A DNA stretch of 64,000 bases from Astropecten irregularis (Eukaryota; Echinodermata; Asteroidea; Paxillosida; Astropectinidae), in the NCBI GenBank assembly GCA_963971285.1, contig OZ020254.1, positions 8,742,001 to 8,806,000 on the forward strand, in the 5' to 3' direction. Below, piece after piece: positions 23,432 through 38,400 of the stretch. Numbering within the stretch: position 1 is the first letter of the stretch; each line of letters starts with the position of its first letter. Both the position numbers and the translations under genes were made by a program. The notes beneath the pieces are model-generated. The model searched no databases, was not told the origin of the DNA, and worked only from the letters and a program-made list of their open reading frames with translations.

Positions 23432-26400
23432 CTGTGACAGAGACAAAACAACAAGAAGACATATATACTGTATAAACCCCAATCAATCAGGAGAATCTTG
23501 TATAAGGCTGACAAATCCTCATACAGTCACATTTGTGACAAGACATATTCCACCCACATTTGAGCGGCCACTAACAGCAACTTTTAGGTCAATACACCAG
23601 CTAATTATAATAATGATACAGAGCATTTTATACATAGAGTGCTCTACAAAGTAGAACACAAAGCATTAACCAGGCAGGGGAAAAGAATAGTAGTGGACAA
23701 GAACAAAATACATTACGAACAGACACTAAAACAATAGCAGACAGGCTGTACAAGAAAGGGTTCCAGACATATCAACCTGAAATGGACTTCAGTCAAAACT
23801 GTACACCAAAATATAGTGGAACGCTGCTGCAACAAAGGTCCAAAGATATTGTCCATTAATGATTAAATTACATGTACAACAACGTTTGTTTTGTTTCGTA
23901 CAAAAAACCTGGATGGTGCATCTGTACCTCAATTACATAAAGTCACATGTAACAAGCCTTAGTGCAATAATGGCGGTGATAGATATACTGTAGTAACAGT
24001 CATCTGTAAAATTTCCAGTCCCCGCAAACTGTGCCCACTTTTTGAGAAAACCGTGAACAATGCTGACAATATTTCCAGATCTATTCACAGGCAGACAGGA
24101 GTCTTTATCTCTCTGAGATAAAAACTGTTTTTGGTTTTACTCTTTTCTGGATAAATTCAGCATTTCAGCCAGACAAATTTTGACATCATGTTTCTACCAT
24201 CACCATCTCTATACCCTGTAAGTTATAGGTAAATCTGTGAAGATATCTGTTTGTGTATGATACCAAAGTATGATAGTACCTTCAAAATAAGGATGGCAAA
24301 TTTCTAAGCTGTCACGTCTGGATCCAGGGTACAATACCACACCATACTCTCAGGGAATTATCGAACCAGGCATAATATGATTCGTGCCAGAAAACAATTC
24401 CCACGGCTCAGACAATGTGACAAAAGAACATCAATTATTCTTCAATACCATGACACCTAATTAGAGACAACGGTGAATGTTTTACTCTTAGAAATGCAGA
24501 TGGATTTCACTCTGAAAAACAGCCGTGTATGCACTTGTTAATTAAAACATAAAGGATGGTTCATAACTGCAAATTTGACACAGATGGCATAGTGAATTGT
24601 AACCCAACTTGGAGGTATAGAGGAGCCTACATGCGTATAATGTATTAAGCACTGCATTTTTTTTTTTCAACTGTTCAACCGTAAAGGTAATATCATACTT
24701 TGGTTTTTTGTCAAAGAAATGCAGCTTCATGGGTAAAAAAATATCAAGGAAGATACAGTAACAGTCATCTGTGAAAATGTCTGTCCCAAACGGTGCCCAC
24801 TTTTTGAGAAAACAGTGACAAACGGCCACAGTATTTTACTTTTTTCTTAATCTTTAAGAGACCCAACATAATGTTGGCAATTGATTTTACTCTTTTCTGG
24901 ATAAATTTCAGGCAGAAAAGTTTTAACAGTATGTTTCTAGCATCGCCATCTTTATACCCTGTAAGTTATAGGTAAACCTGTGGAGATTCCTGTTTTGGTA
25001 TGCTACCAATGTGCATGTATGATAGTACTTTTCAGCTTTAAGCCAGACATTTTCTGGTTGCATGTTAGTGAAAAACATGTTATTTCAAATCATGTGCAGG
25101 CAAAATGTCACTGCGACAATTTCAATTTAGTTTGAAATCCCACAAGACATTGTGCAAGCTCGCTTGTCATTTCTCGTATAAAAAAAAAGAAAAAAATGAA
25201 AAGAGAATTTAGTTCATTTCAATCCAATTTTTTTGTTACTTGGAGAATTCTTTTATTTTGAAAACCCCCCCAAAAAAAGAAAAAAGAAGAAGCAATCTTT
25301 CTATGAAAACAATCAACGTTGAAAGCAAAGAAACTGCCCGAGAGTATAAAAAGAGAAAATGGTACAGAAGAAAAAGGCAAGGACAGGCACTACACAGAAA
25401 AAAAGAAGAAGAAAAAGCCAAGAGGAAGAGAAATCGTTAAAGAAGAAGGAATACTTGGGATTAGGAAGATAAAATGATAGCAAGAGAACAGGGACAGCAA
25501 GCTGGGCAATCAAAGAGCACATGCCGTGGGTGAATTAATACAACTAATAGCCAAGCCTACGGGTACTTGAATCTGTTGACATGGGACCGATGCAGCTACT
25601 TGGAACATTCTGTACTTAAACCAAACCCCCCTCCCCTCCCGCATTCCCTCGAACTCCGATTCCCTCGCTTTGACATATAACATACTCAGCATTTCATTAA
25701 GGGAGGGGGGAAAATGGTGAGGGGGGGGGGGGAAGGGGCTCATAGCAGTTAGACTTTTATATCTTAATGGCATCTGGAAGATTATATTCTCTACTGCTTG
25801 GGTATTTTTTTGTTTCAGAGGAGGGGAAAAGAAAGCCAGAAAGATTCACATCACAGGATGATTGCAATCTCCATTCTGTCTGTGAAAAAACAGTGCTGCA
25901 CTTTCCACATACCCCGTCCCCCTAACCCCCAGAAGGGACTCGGCAAAGTGAACAACCAAGACGACACAAGGACACATCTTCTGCTGTGTATGTTCTGCAA
26001 AGCCAGGACTACTGCATGCCGCTTAGTAATTCTCATCTTTTCTTCTCTCTATTCATTTTATGTCACTTTATGTTGTTTTTTCCTTCCATAGAGTAATCTA
26101 TACACGTAGCAAAAAGCAGGCCTAATTTACAACTTTTAAAGTTCTAATCTTTACAAAATTGCTCCTACATGTATGCAACACGTGACATGTGGGAAGAGGG
26201 GAGGGGGGATTTGTTGTTGAAGAGCACCAACATACAAACTGGTTGCATTACACATCCCAAAATAAATTTATTTCCACATCAAACCCCAAACTAGACTGTC
26301 CATCTGCATGGAGCATTCAGTTTCTCCACCTGCAGAATATTATACAGTCTGCCTGAACAACCAATAATGCATGGAATTGTGCAGATAGAGCCAGGACACA

Positions 26401-29400
26401 GCGACTAGGCTCCTCCAAGCAGACATGTTTTCTAGTGTATGTATCCGCCCGTCGTATATCTCCATAATATCCATTACATTTGGCAATTATTCCCATTCTC
26501 ATCCTGATGCCAATGAGGCCAGGGCAATAAATTGGCCTATTACACGTACCAGACCATGGCAATTCAATACAAGAGTGAAAGAGCAAGAATCCGCAAAGAG
26601 CGAAAGAGAGGGATGAGGCAATCGTATTACACAAAGGGAACCAAAGCATAAAAACATCATGAATGCACTAGAGGTGTCTGTAAAAATTGAATTGCACTTT
26701 CTACTTCGATAGAGACGTACCTTCCTTGTTGCTCCTTGCGCTTCTGTGAATAGTATTTCTTCTTGACCTCTTGAAGTTCCCGAGCGAGTCTCTCTATTTC
26801 GTACTTGTATTCCTGCACTTGTGACTCATACATATTCAACTCTGAAGCCATGCCCTGAAATCAAAAACAAAAGATATAATGTTGGCAACGTCAATTGAGA
26901 TTTAACATTTGTTTTCTACACAAGCAAGCTATAAAAGAGTAACAACAGCAGCAGCAGCAGAAGCAGCAGCAGCAACAGCAACACAAAAAACAACAGCAAC
27001 AACAACAAAACAACAACAAACAAACAACAAAGAACAACATGCAGCCACACTTCAGCTAAAAGAGTAACAACAACAGCAGTAGCAGCAGCAGCAGCAGAAA
27101 AAGCAACAGCAACAACACCAACAACAACAAACAACAAACAAACAACAACATGCAGCATTGCAGCCACACTTCAGCTTATACAGTCCACACATAGAGTTAT
27201 ATTAAAAAACTAGAGTGCTCACTTCGTATTCAATGTGCGTGCTCTTGGTACTCTGGCATGGACGCGCAGCCGCCATTTTAGTTGGGGTGACTGAGCAACC
27301 GCAGTAGAGTCCAAAAACGGTACCCGGATGTTACTTGAAGGAGTGTGCGCACTGTGCGTGACGCGACATGTATTTTATGCACAGTGCTGCGCGCACGAAC
27401 CGGGGTAAGAATATGTACGCACAATTTGAAACGGGACGCGCGCGTTTGCCCTTGTTTTCTTAGGCAATGGCGCTGGCCATGGTTCGAGCATCACGCTCAG
27501 AGTGCACACTCTAGTTTTTTATTTAACTCTATGAGTCCACATGACTTCATATTTCAAATCAAATATGCATTCTGAAATTTGGTTGTTGATGTGTGGGGAA
27601 ATTTATAGATTGATTTTGTCTTGTTAAAAAAAAAAACTAATTAGATGATGCTTCAAAGTCTCTAATTATCCCCCTCCCCCTCCCTTAAGTAGGATATGCT
27701 GGACATTGGACAAGGACTGAGCACTGAACATTGGACTTGGTCTGATAGGTATGATGGCTATTCTAGACTCTTGAGATACTTTGGAGCTGTATCTCAGAAG
27801 TACAAGAAATTCTGCTAAGCACAAAGTTCCCTTCCTTGGTAAAAGTCGGTCAGAAATTAAGTTACCAGTCAGAACTGCATACATTTACAATCTTCATGCT
27901 GACAAATTCCCATTGGTATTAAAGTGAATTTTTTTTTATTGTTCAGGTTTTAAAAGCAACCAAATAAAATTAGCTCTTGGCTGGCACTCTTTTGCTGAAA
28001 GCCTGTTATCATTTCAATATGTGTATCACATTTTTTTACCTTATTTGAATTTAAAAGAAAAAACACACTGCCGCTGTTATATATCCACTCTAACTCATTC
28101 TGAAAACCAACCAGTGCCGAGGTTTATGTGAATTTTGATGACTTGTATCTTCATAACCACACAAAAAAATACTCCCTAAGGAAAATTTTTTAAAACATGG
28201 ACAGATTTGATGATTATTTTGAAAGTCCTGTACGGTCATTCCTAATCCACATTAAATAAAAAAAAACAAAAAAAAGACTTCCTCGGAGTTGAATAACCTG
28301 GCCTTGCGATGAGTGGCCGATCTGGGTATGATACAGTATGCAGTATCACTAGCTAATGAATTAGAATTCAAGTGCAGGTTGCATGTACAGTGCCAGACCG
28401 GAACTTCAGTGTTCAGGCCACTTTTAGGCTATCGAGACTATCAGGTGTAACCGTGCCGCCTACTGGCAAGTGCCATCGGAGTGCTACTTGGCCCTTTCCC
28501 AAAATAAAAGTTTGGCGACTTCGACTCTGTTGCGTACGGGATTCGTTAAACTTGCAGCAGGTTCTAGGACTGCATGGGCTTCCGTTACGGGTAATATGAG
28601 TACCTTTCGTATGCATGTAACTAGTGACTGGGCTCTTTGGCAAGGCATACAGCATCCAGGAGCGTGGTGGCCATCAACTAAAAGTGAGGCGGGGTGGAAC
28701 TGGCGGCCGGGAAAACATGAATGAACAAGATTGTCTGGCTGCTTGTAGTTCATTTTATACCTGGTGCAATGCCCTGGAGAAGGTCAGCTCTTAGACTGAT
28801 GTAACTGTGTCCCTCCATGACCGTCTTCATTGTACTGAAACGAGCCCTTTTGTTGTCAAAATCTAATAAGCCGGTTACGCATCTATTTTCTCTGATGAAT
28901 ATCCAATAATCGGATTATACGTGGACAGGAGAAATCGTTGTCAAAGGATTTAGTGCTCTGCAGGGCAGCTGAAATGATGCTTATTATTGCCAATCTTTTA
29001 TTCCTTCTTCTTCTTCATCTCATTCATCTTTGACTTCTTCGTTTTGTTGACGGTTTTTCTTGTTTTGAGAGGGGGAGGGGATGTACATGGAGGTCGGATC
29101 GTTGAATTTGTTACTACAAAGTTCAATCATTGTATGGAGATAGTGGGAAGATCGTGTAGTCCTCAGCCATGAAATGTCAAGGCATTCAATGCCCGATTCT
29201 GCCACAGGCTCAGACTCACTAAGGGGTGGTGGTGGGGGGGGGGGGTTCCTTGAGACATCAACCAGGTATAACCCTATACATGCGCTCGGACTCGTCATGT
29301 AAACAGAGATGACTAGAACCTTATACTGTCAGCTTAAGAGTACAAAACTAAACGTATCTTTGCAATGATTTGATATCCCCATCATTGCCGCTGGCGACAG

Positions 29401-32400
29401 TTGTGCCTCCGTCCCGTCTCTGATCTCATTTCTTGTTTTATTTGACCTCAAATGAGGTGAGGTTGTCATCAAGCCAATATGTGCTTCGTTTTACACTCTA
29501 ATAGCAACAGCCTTTAACCATCAAGTTTAGAATTCTGTTACGAAAGGCAACTCCTAGTTTGATTGACTGAGCACTGAATATGAACTCTACATAATCCATC
29601 AATTCAGTGAAGAGGTTGGATTGCATGCGCTAAACTGTCTGTTCTAGCATCCTCAAAGAGAGTAGAGGGCAGTGTCTCATCGGTAACTTTGTCAGGATGG
29701 ACCTTCTAAAAGTTTCAGCACTACGCATGCGCGCACAAAGGACAGTGGGTAATTTTTTGCAAACAAGTTTTTCGTGACATGTTGACACGAATTAAAGGTA
29801 ATATCATACTTTAGTTTTTATCACAGAAATACAGATTCATGGGCAAAAATGTCAAGACAGATACAGTAACAGTTATCTGTGAAAATTTCAGTCCCATACG
29901 GTGTCCAATTTTTGAGAAAACAGTGAAAAACTGCCACAGTATTTCTTAAGTCTTTTCTCTTTTATTTTTGATCTTTTAAAAGATCAAACAGATTATCGGT
30001 CATTGTTTAACTAATTTCTGGATAAATACACCTTTTCAGGCGGAAACATTTTAACGGTATGTTTCTACCACCACCATCTTCATGCCCTGTAAATCATTTA
30101 ATATTTACAGTAGTAAACATATACATTGTACATCACTCAGTACCAGCTCTAGCAACTGTACTCCCAGAGTGGTTTACCCACAGCCTGTTTAAGCCTATCT
30201 TCCATAAGGTCCATAGGGAAGAAACAGACTGATGAATGCTTTAAATGCATCTTCCCTGCTTCTTGATCTACATCTCCCTTCCTCTCTAGAATGCAATGAA
30301 CTCAAGTAAAGCTGCCAGAATGATGGACACAATGTTGCCCTATGAACTGGGCCAAGCACAATCTCAACTGGATACAAAAATATCCCCTATAAAAACCTAT
30401 TGAGATTCGGCAGGTTCATCTTTCTCCTCAATAGTATTTGCTCAAAAGGTCGGGCCACACAATCTGTATTCTGAATGTTGCTAATGGAACCACACACAGG
30501 AGATTAAAAAAAACCCAGAACATCGTTCATGTATACTTGGAGTAACACCAAAAAAAATAGAACTACAGGGAAGGGCCAAGAAACTGAAATATATTGCAGG
30601 ACGTGGATTCAGGGCTGGTGGATATTTCATGAGGCGCGACGGCAGAATGTGTAAATCTTTAGAATGATGACTTCAATCTACATTTTATATCGTGGTGACC
30701 AACATGGCAAGAATGTTTCAAATGACAACGGCCTAGAATTTGTCAGGTTGGAAATTGCCTCAACTTACACGCAGGAAAAAACAACAACATATAATTAGAG
30801 AGAGAAGAAAAAAGCAGAATATTCAAGTGCATGTAAATTTCATAAGGCACAGTAATGCATCCTTGATTCTCCAAGTTGACAAGTGTCATTGAACCTGGAG
30901 GAAAAAGGGCTGAAAAAAAAATATGAGGGGCAAATATTCCTCTTTGAGAAGGAGCTAGGACAGTGGAGGGGAGTGGGGCAGTCCCTGGGAAGACAATAGA
31001 AGCTTTTAAGGGAAGATGTAATGTACCGGCAACGTCGCAATTAGTCCTTAGACATTGTGTGGGATGAAAACAACAGTGTATTATGTAACTCTATCTAATG
31101 GATTCAAGTGAGTGGCTATATATATTTAAGTTCATCTATATACTGCTGTCTTCAATGGAGAATGTCACTTAAGTTTGTACTCAGATAGAATGCAAGCATG
31201 CAAAAAATGTAAGTAACATACTGTACATGTATGCGCTTTCCTTTTAATTGTAAAGCTGCATGTATAGAAAACATGTAGATTTGTACAGTGTATGAACATG
31301 TATTGAAAGTGCAACATGAAGTGTGAATTGGCTTGGAGTGTAGTGTACTGGATTTATGTAAATTAACATACTCCAATTTGCATGTACCTGATGTGATTAT
31401 AAATGTAGGTATAGTCTATAGGCCTACTTTATATGCATCTTATCAAACATTATACTGAATTGGAGTTTAACCATTTTTTTGTTAAAGATAACAAATGTTC
31501 TGTGTGAAATAACCCCCAAAATAAACAAACAGAGACAACAAAACAAATCCAAAACTCTTGCACCACTTTATGTACCCTTTCAGGTTGTACATTTACATGT
31601 ATTACAAACTTGTGCATGCCTTGAAAGCGCTCTTTTAAAAAATTCACCGATCCACTGACGTACTGTACATTAATGCACAACGCATGCACTGCAATTTGGA
31701 AATTGGTGCATTCAGCACGTTAAGACGTTTCTGAATGCAATCACGTCCAAATTGTCCTTGAAATTTTGAGCCGCGATTGCCACATGAAAGAGAACACACT
31801 CGTAGAACATATTGCATGTTCACGTTCATATAGTAATGCAGTCTGCTATAAGCACAGAAACAGGCCGTCTAAGAAGGATTTGGCGAGTGGAAGAAGCAGG
31901 GGATTTCTCCTTCTTTTTTAAATGCAATTTCAATTTCAAAATTATGCTTTTATGAGGAGATGTGAATGCTTCAACAAATACAGACAATTTAAACTTAAGA
32001 TGGACCCGGATTCGGAATGTTAAAGCTTTGTAGTGAACTATATTCTAGTTACAGGTACAGTACAGGATTGGTTCACAGAAATGTTCACAGATTTACCTGT
32101 ATAACTTTAAGGGTATGAAGATGGTGTTAGTAGAAACATACCGTTAAAATATGTCTGTCTGAAATGGAGTATTTAACCAGAAATTAGTCAAACAAAGATC
32201 AAAAACAGTTTTGATCTCGGGGTAAGATCAAAACCATTCTTTATGTTTTATCAGAAAAAATAGAGTCGGGTTTTCACTGTTTTCTTGTGGCTCAGATGTC
32301 CAATTGAGCTCAAATTTTCACATGTATATGTTGGCTTAGACAAAGTATGAGTGCTCTTCTATCACGTTTATTAATCATAAATTTTACCTTTAAACTAAAG

Positions 32401-35400
32401 ATGGACCCGGATTTGGAATGTTACAGCGTTGTAGTGATCAAACTATGTGCTAGTTTAAGGAATTATACACACCACATGACATGGAGGATTTAGAGCCACA
32501 CATTATGATCTATAATCTAATCCAGGTTGATTGGGCTTTTAGGAAGGGCGTAATTAAGGAACGTCAAATTGTACCCACTACTTTAATAGACTGAGACAAA
32601 CGGGTAGCAGTGCTTATACCGATGTCTGAATGAAGGATACACATCCTGAGCATATCGACTATTTCGGGTCGTGTGAGCACATTATAATCATTTCCCTTAA
32701 GAGTGGCTGCAAGGAGCCTGAGAATCTCAGTGCAAAACCGCGGTTCGATCATCAGCCCGCTCCCGTTAAATGCGCATCGACACAAAATGGCCCCGGGGGC
32801 CTCATGCCGGGGCCTTACTTCATGGTCTAATTTGCAAGTAATCCAATGCTGTCTCCAAGCTTTTGACAGAAATTGATTGCACCGGTGCGTGACTTTAAGG
32901 GAGTGCACTTAGCTGGGCCGGGGTGCATGAATGTGTACATTCCCAGATTAAGTTCCTACTTCCGGGATCGAAGCTGCAGGGGGTTCCGCCCCCCCGGCCC
33001 CTATCTCCCTCCCAAAAAGTAAAAAGAAAAACATCGCAAAGAGATTTGTGAAATCTGATGCATCGGTGAAATTATTATCATGCATGAGTTGATAGAGTTC
33101 TTGGTCCCATTCCCCAGACGGCATGGGACAACTGGAGACAGTATATATGTCCCTACAGGCAGAAGACAAAAGCCGGCGACTGACTATATCTAGAGAGAGA
33201 GAGAGGGTGGGGGGATTGGAGAGGGGCCTAATCGTGGATTGACGGTAGGCATAATTCTCTCTCACAGACGGGTACACATTTCCTTTCCAGTCAACACTGC
33301 TTTCGTGTCAAGATTGCCCACTGCTGATGAGCCTAAGTTTCATGGCCACGGAACCCCTAGAGCTGACAGGGCACCGGTGCGGATAGCGGCAATACCTTCA
33401 TTATGCATGGAGGAACGAGACCACTGCTTTTAAAGATGAAAATAGACCACCTGACTGTGCCAATATGCCAACAAAAAGATGTCAACTGGCATTACTTTGA
33501 AATGAGATGCTGGAAATATGTATTAACTGGGAACCTTTAAAAGATTTCAAAGAAAATCTCACTGTGACAAAGAATCCAATGTTAACAAGAAAGTACAATT
33601 TGTAAGGCTGTATTAAAACTCCTTGATGGAATGCTTACATTGTAAGTCTCTCTTAGGTAACAAAGGTGTATGCACTTTTTTCCATCAGGTAACATGACAT
33701 GCAGTGCTGTGAATTGTGATTTGCATTTTGTCTCCTTCAAACTTTTTAAAGACAGTGCATTTTGTTTATAGTCTACCAATGCATGCACGTTAACATTCAA
33801 TTGCAGGACTCCTTCCCTCCTTTTTCTTCCGAATTTTCCGTGGAAGGCAGACGTTTCAAAGCTTGCTTCCTTGTCAACCTGATTCATGTGACTGCATGGG
33901 AGCCCCGTCGCGGCTGTATTTTCTGTGACAACAAAATTAGCCAGGGCAATCGATCCTGGCGGTGGGCACCTATGAGAGTTTGTCAGCTTCTTGCACAGCA
34001 TCGCGGGTTGAAACACTTGGGAAAAATCCCGACCGCTGTGTTCCAAGAATCAACATCACGACAGGTGATCCAATGTCAGGCAAACACTACATGACATTTA
34101 GGTCTACTGTATATCTTGTTGAATCCCACAAAGAATCAATCAATATGAATACCAGAAACTTGTTGGAATTTGGGAAAGGGAAGATTTGTTGTTGTTTACT
34201 CATTTTCTTTTCTTTTCTTTTTTTTGTGGGGGGGGGGAGGGGGTTTCAAAGTGAGGAGGATGATTAGCTTGACCACTGCAATGATTTGTTTCACTGCAAA
34301 CACTGATTCGCCACTATTTTCTTCTATCAAATGTTCCACAGTCAGTGTCCCCCCCCCCCCCCCCCCCCCCCCCCCGGCCTCGGCCCCCGAGGCCCCGTGC
34401 TTGATGAGAGTTGCCACTTGCCACTTAATTAATATCTATACTAGATTGACTGTTGATACCAGATCAAAGAAAAGAGGATTTTAGACATAGAATATCTAAT
34501 TGGTAATTGTCTCAAATTTCCGCAGTCAGTATATACCGTGACCTTTGAGAATGGAAATCCACAATATCCACCGACAGGTGGCCGAGGCTGATATGCGATA
34601 ATATCAAAGGTGGATTGTTTTCAAACTAATTGAATAAAACTCCAACTCTGACATTCAGACAAATCCTACATTGGTCTTCAGATTGTTACAAAATTGATTT
34701 TTCTTCTCCTGTCAATGTTGGGTATTTTTTAGTACCCCCCTTCCCAACTTTTTCCGTAATTGCCGCTGTATGTATGATTCTGGGCACGACGCATTCAACT
34801 CCAGCTTTGAAAATAAGTATCTGGTTGCCGTCAGCCATCCCTAACCAATGAAGATCAATGTGTCCAGGCTAGCCTTCTCTCTTACCATGTTATAGAGTAC
34901 GCTATGCTTCAATCAATCTCATCGACGGGGTCTAAATTACTTGGCTATGGCTAAAATTACACACAAGTCTATGGGAAGTGCTGCAGCAGCTACCATAGAC
35001 ACGTATGTGAAAGTAATTTGAGTTGTAGCCAAATGATTTAGCTGACATAAGCCACAAAAGCTCCAGTGTCCATACAAAAGGAAATTCAAATGTTTGACTG
35101 AGAGAAGTCCAAGTACCAGACTGAGAAACACACTGACTATAGATCCTTGCCAAACTGGCTGATGTGCCGTGTGACACCAAATGGCAGTTTTTAAAGAATC
35201 TCTATATCAGAGTTCTAAAGCCAAGAAACAGGTAACCTGAGACGGAAATGTTGCAGCACATGTATGTTGGGCTATATTCTGCATTACTTGAATTTGTTTT
35301 CATTTGTGGTACGTGCAAACAACACAGTCCAATATGCCCGGCCCAGATGCGCCACTCTGACAAATTACAAAACTTAATGCTTTCATAACTCCATGCTTTT

Positions 35401-38400
35401 CATACATGTAGCTCTCCAATTTCATCAGGAATCTTCAACACTGCTTGTTCCTGTTGTTGTACATTCAAGGTACATGTAAGATATGATTTTCAGTCCATCT
35501 GACCATAGATCCTCACTGTATCAGCAAATCAAAGCGACTCAAAGACCCAACGATGGTCATCAGCAGTTAAACGGTCATTAAGCTCGAGGGCAATTACACA
35601 GATAAAATCAGAGATGGCAACAATAGACTAGTGGCGTCAACTGTAATGTACAGCACATCTTACAAAATGTACGTACGCCACAACACACATTAATTTCTTG
35701 TTTGCTTTAAAAGTAACGTGTCCTCGTCTTCCTGCCATGACAAATGCGTATATAGGCCTGATGGTCTCGGATCAGATTCAAGTCAGTATTGACAGACACG
35801 ATGATCCCCAAAGATATGCAGCGCTTTTCCCGTCTGTCCGCGCCCCGACCAAGGAGTGATTTTTGTTTAATGGAAGTCAATACCCACGCTGTTACAATCA
35901 AGTTTTCACGGCGGTGGCATCGTGGAGCATGTTGTGGGGGGGATGCGCGGTCCAGATTTGTCGAGGCACAAACCAACAGACAGATGCTATCAAATTGCCT
36001 CCTCACCGCACGGCCCAAACCCGCAATATGATCTCCCAGTTTCATTCATTACCCACTTGTCATTGTCGGACCGAGCACCGGTTTGGGCTTAAGGAGTGAC
36101 GTCTCGCATATACTGAGAATTATTGAGGTAGAGATGGGGGGGGGGGGGCTGCTCGATTTTCCCGTGGAGCAGGCAGTTTCCAAACTTCTGCGAGACAGCG
36201 GTGATTGAGTGGGACCATTTGGAATGTAAATGGTACATGGGACAAGTTTGAGAGATGCAATTTGATGAACTACAGCAAAGTTTGCGGAGGGGCACATTTT
36301 CGTTCGATGTGATTTATCATCAGAGAAAACCCTTTTAACGGCTTATCTGATAATACAAGAAAGCAATTAGAAAATATCACAATTCAATGAACTCGCCCTA
36401 CCTACAGGCTGACACTATGGAGAAAGACTTTATCTGATCTAACAGTATAACTGCCCGGTGCCTAAATATTCCTTCAATAGCGATTGCTGGATGTATATCT
36501 ACGGACTGATTCAGTGATATCCTTGAGGGATGCGTTCAGTTGAACAAATCAAATCAAATTTGATCAAACGTGAGGTGGGCCTGCCTTCCTTTTTGGATCT
36601 TTCTCAAAGGCAAAATGGTGCAGAAACATGGAGCGCACGCACACATAATATGTAAAAAATAACATCAACTACAAATGGTTGAGAGGAGAGGCTTGTTGGA
36701 GGACGGCTTTGTAGAAAGCCAGAAGGGAGATCAATCAAAAGAGAAGAGAACAGAAGAGGAGCGGACTGGGTAGATCAAAGAAGACTAGTAGGGAAGTGTG
36801 AACAGGTAAAGATCAAAGGAGTATGACTGCATGGCCATAGCTTAGACTGGCAAACATGAGCATAACGCTGTGGTCATGTAGGGAACTCCCCTCTACCCCC
36901 CGAGGAAAAAATTGCTAGAAGAGCTTCTTAAGATGCTTATCTGCATTGCTTATGCTGTGCGATGAGACGGTGTTGATGGTGATGAACGTAATGAGACTAT
37001 GTCCTAGATATGAAGAAAACATCATGCCTGATGTGCATCAGCCCATAATGTAGTGAAGTAGGTGGTGTGCTTGTATACGTAGTACATCGCCAGCTGACCA
37101 TAGCTCTGCTTACCGCAGAATTCAGCATTTATGATCCTCATTCCTCGCTTAAAGGTAATATCATACTTTGGTTTTTATCAAAGAAATACAGATTCATGGG
37201 CAGAAATATCAAGGAAGATACAGTAACAGTCATCTGTGAAAATTTCAGTCCCATACGGTTCCTTCTTTTGAGAAAACAGTGAAAAACAGCCATAGTATTT
37301 CTTAAGTCTTATCTAGTTTATTTTTGATCTTTTAAAAGATCAAAAAGATTTTCTGTCGTTTTACTAATTTCTGGATAAATACCGGTACACCATTTCAGGC
37401 GGAACGATTTTAAGGGTATGTTTCTACCACCACCATCTTCATACCCTGCAAGTTATACGTAAATCTGTAAACATTTCTGTTTTGGTTTCTTACCAAAGTA
37501 TGATACTACCTTTAATATATGGTTAGTATATTTGAAGAATTCGACGCTAGCCGAGTATTAAGCCAGAATCCATGAAATTGGATTTAAAGAATTATATGCT
37601 TCAGTAAGCATCGATTTAATACGCGTACGGTACGACGCAGAGACATAAAATCAGGCCCAGAGAATTTAAAGACATGCTGATCAAGAAAATATTCCTCTGC
37701 AAAATTTGCAAGCAAGGCAAAATAAAAAGGAAAAACAAACACGTACAAAAAAAAAGGCGTAGTACTAGCCACTGCTTCAGATTCAAACTGAATCTGATTT
37801 AGATTTGCTCTTCTCCGATGCGTATCAGTACTGCTTAATATTGCTTTTGCAAGTCCACCAGAGACGACCCAAAACAAAATAAGCATAAACCGGCTCAGGT
37901 GATCATGCATATAAATTACCAACACTCCCGACAGACAGTCAAATCACCAAGTTGAAACAAAAAAAGCAAATTGTGAAGTAAATCCTGAGTTTGTTCGTTT
38001 TGCATCCATTTCAATGGACGATGTCCTCCCTTCCCTGGCCAGGGACTTTCAGGTTCTTGTTTGACTTGGAATCCCCTCCCAATGGGGCACACATCAGCCG
38101 ACAAGACATAATGCCGCCACAGGTAAACGGCACACTCCTGGAATCAAGTGGAGGGCCCGGAAATGGCTTTGATATAGAATGCAGTTCAATCAACCACAGC
38201 TTCAAGACAGAAAGAGAGAGACTTGGGGAGAGAAGACGGGGAGGGAAACTTATGTATGCTGATCCCCCTACCCCTTTTACCTATTCCCAACCCGGACCTG
38301 AGCAGTCTGGAATATGTATACAGTTGCTGATGGAAGTGTACACCGATCTCTCATCGGCAAACATTAGATGCTTAGGGGGGAGAAAAAAGCCAACAAAAAA

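Larger units (their letters stand above)
23432..26720 (-). other. CFAP58 last intron (3.3 kb)
   Basis: Contains MITE copies G and H. Otherwise it has A/G-rich tracts near 25180-25440 that translate as Lys/Arg/Glu-rich frames, and a G run near 25721. No independent gene. Confidence 0.8.

Noticed and set aside
25240..25440. Lys/Arg/Glu-rich plus-strand frame resembling a basic nuclear peptide
   Set aside because: It arises from an A/G-rich intronic tract; the reverse strand gives an equally long Phe/Leu-rich frame.
26657..26851. Independent 64-residue gene starting MASELNMYES
   Set aside because: It is an internal CFAP58 exon; the reading continues upstream through an acceptor into KTKQLK and the tail after the donor is intron.
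26916..27167. Minus-strand hydrophobic frame (Leu/Val-rich)
   Set aside because: It is the reverse translation of CAG/CAA triplet repeats.
28372..28753. Cluster of five overlapping frames on both strands
   Set aside because: Stop-poor by composition; no frame shows protein-like content or splice sites.
33582..34046. 154-codon minus-strand frame
   Set aside because: No motif, no flanking splice sites consistent with a gene, and an overlapping long frame on the other strand.
34196..34484. Proline-rich or glycine-rich small proteins across the poly-C tract
   Set aside because: Both strands are open only because of the homopolymer.
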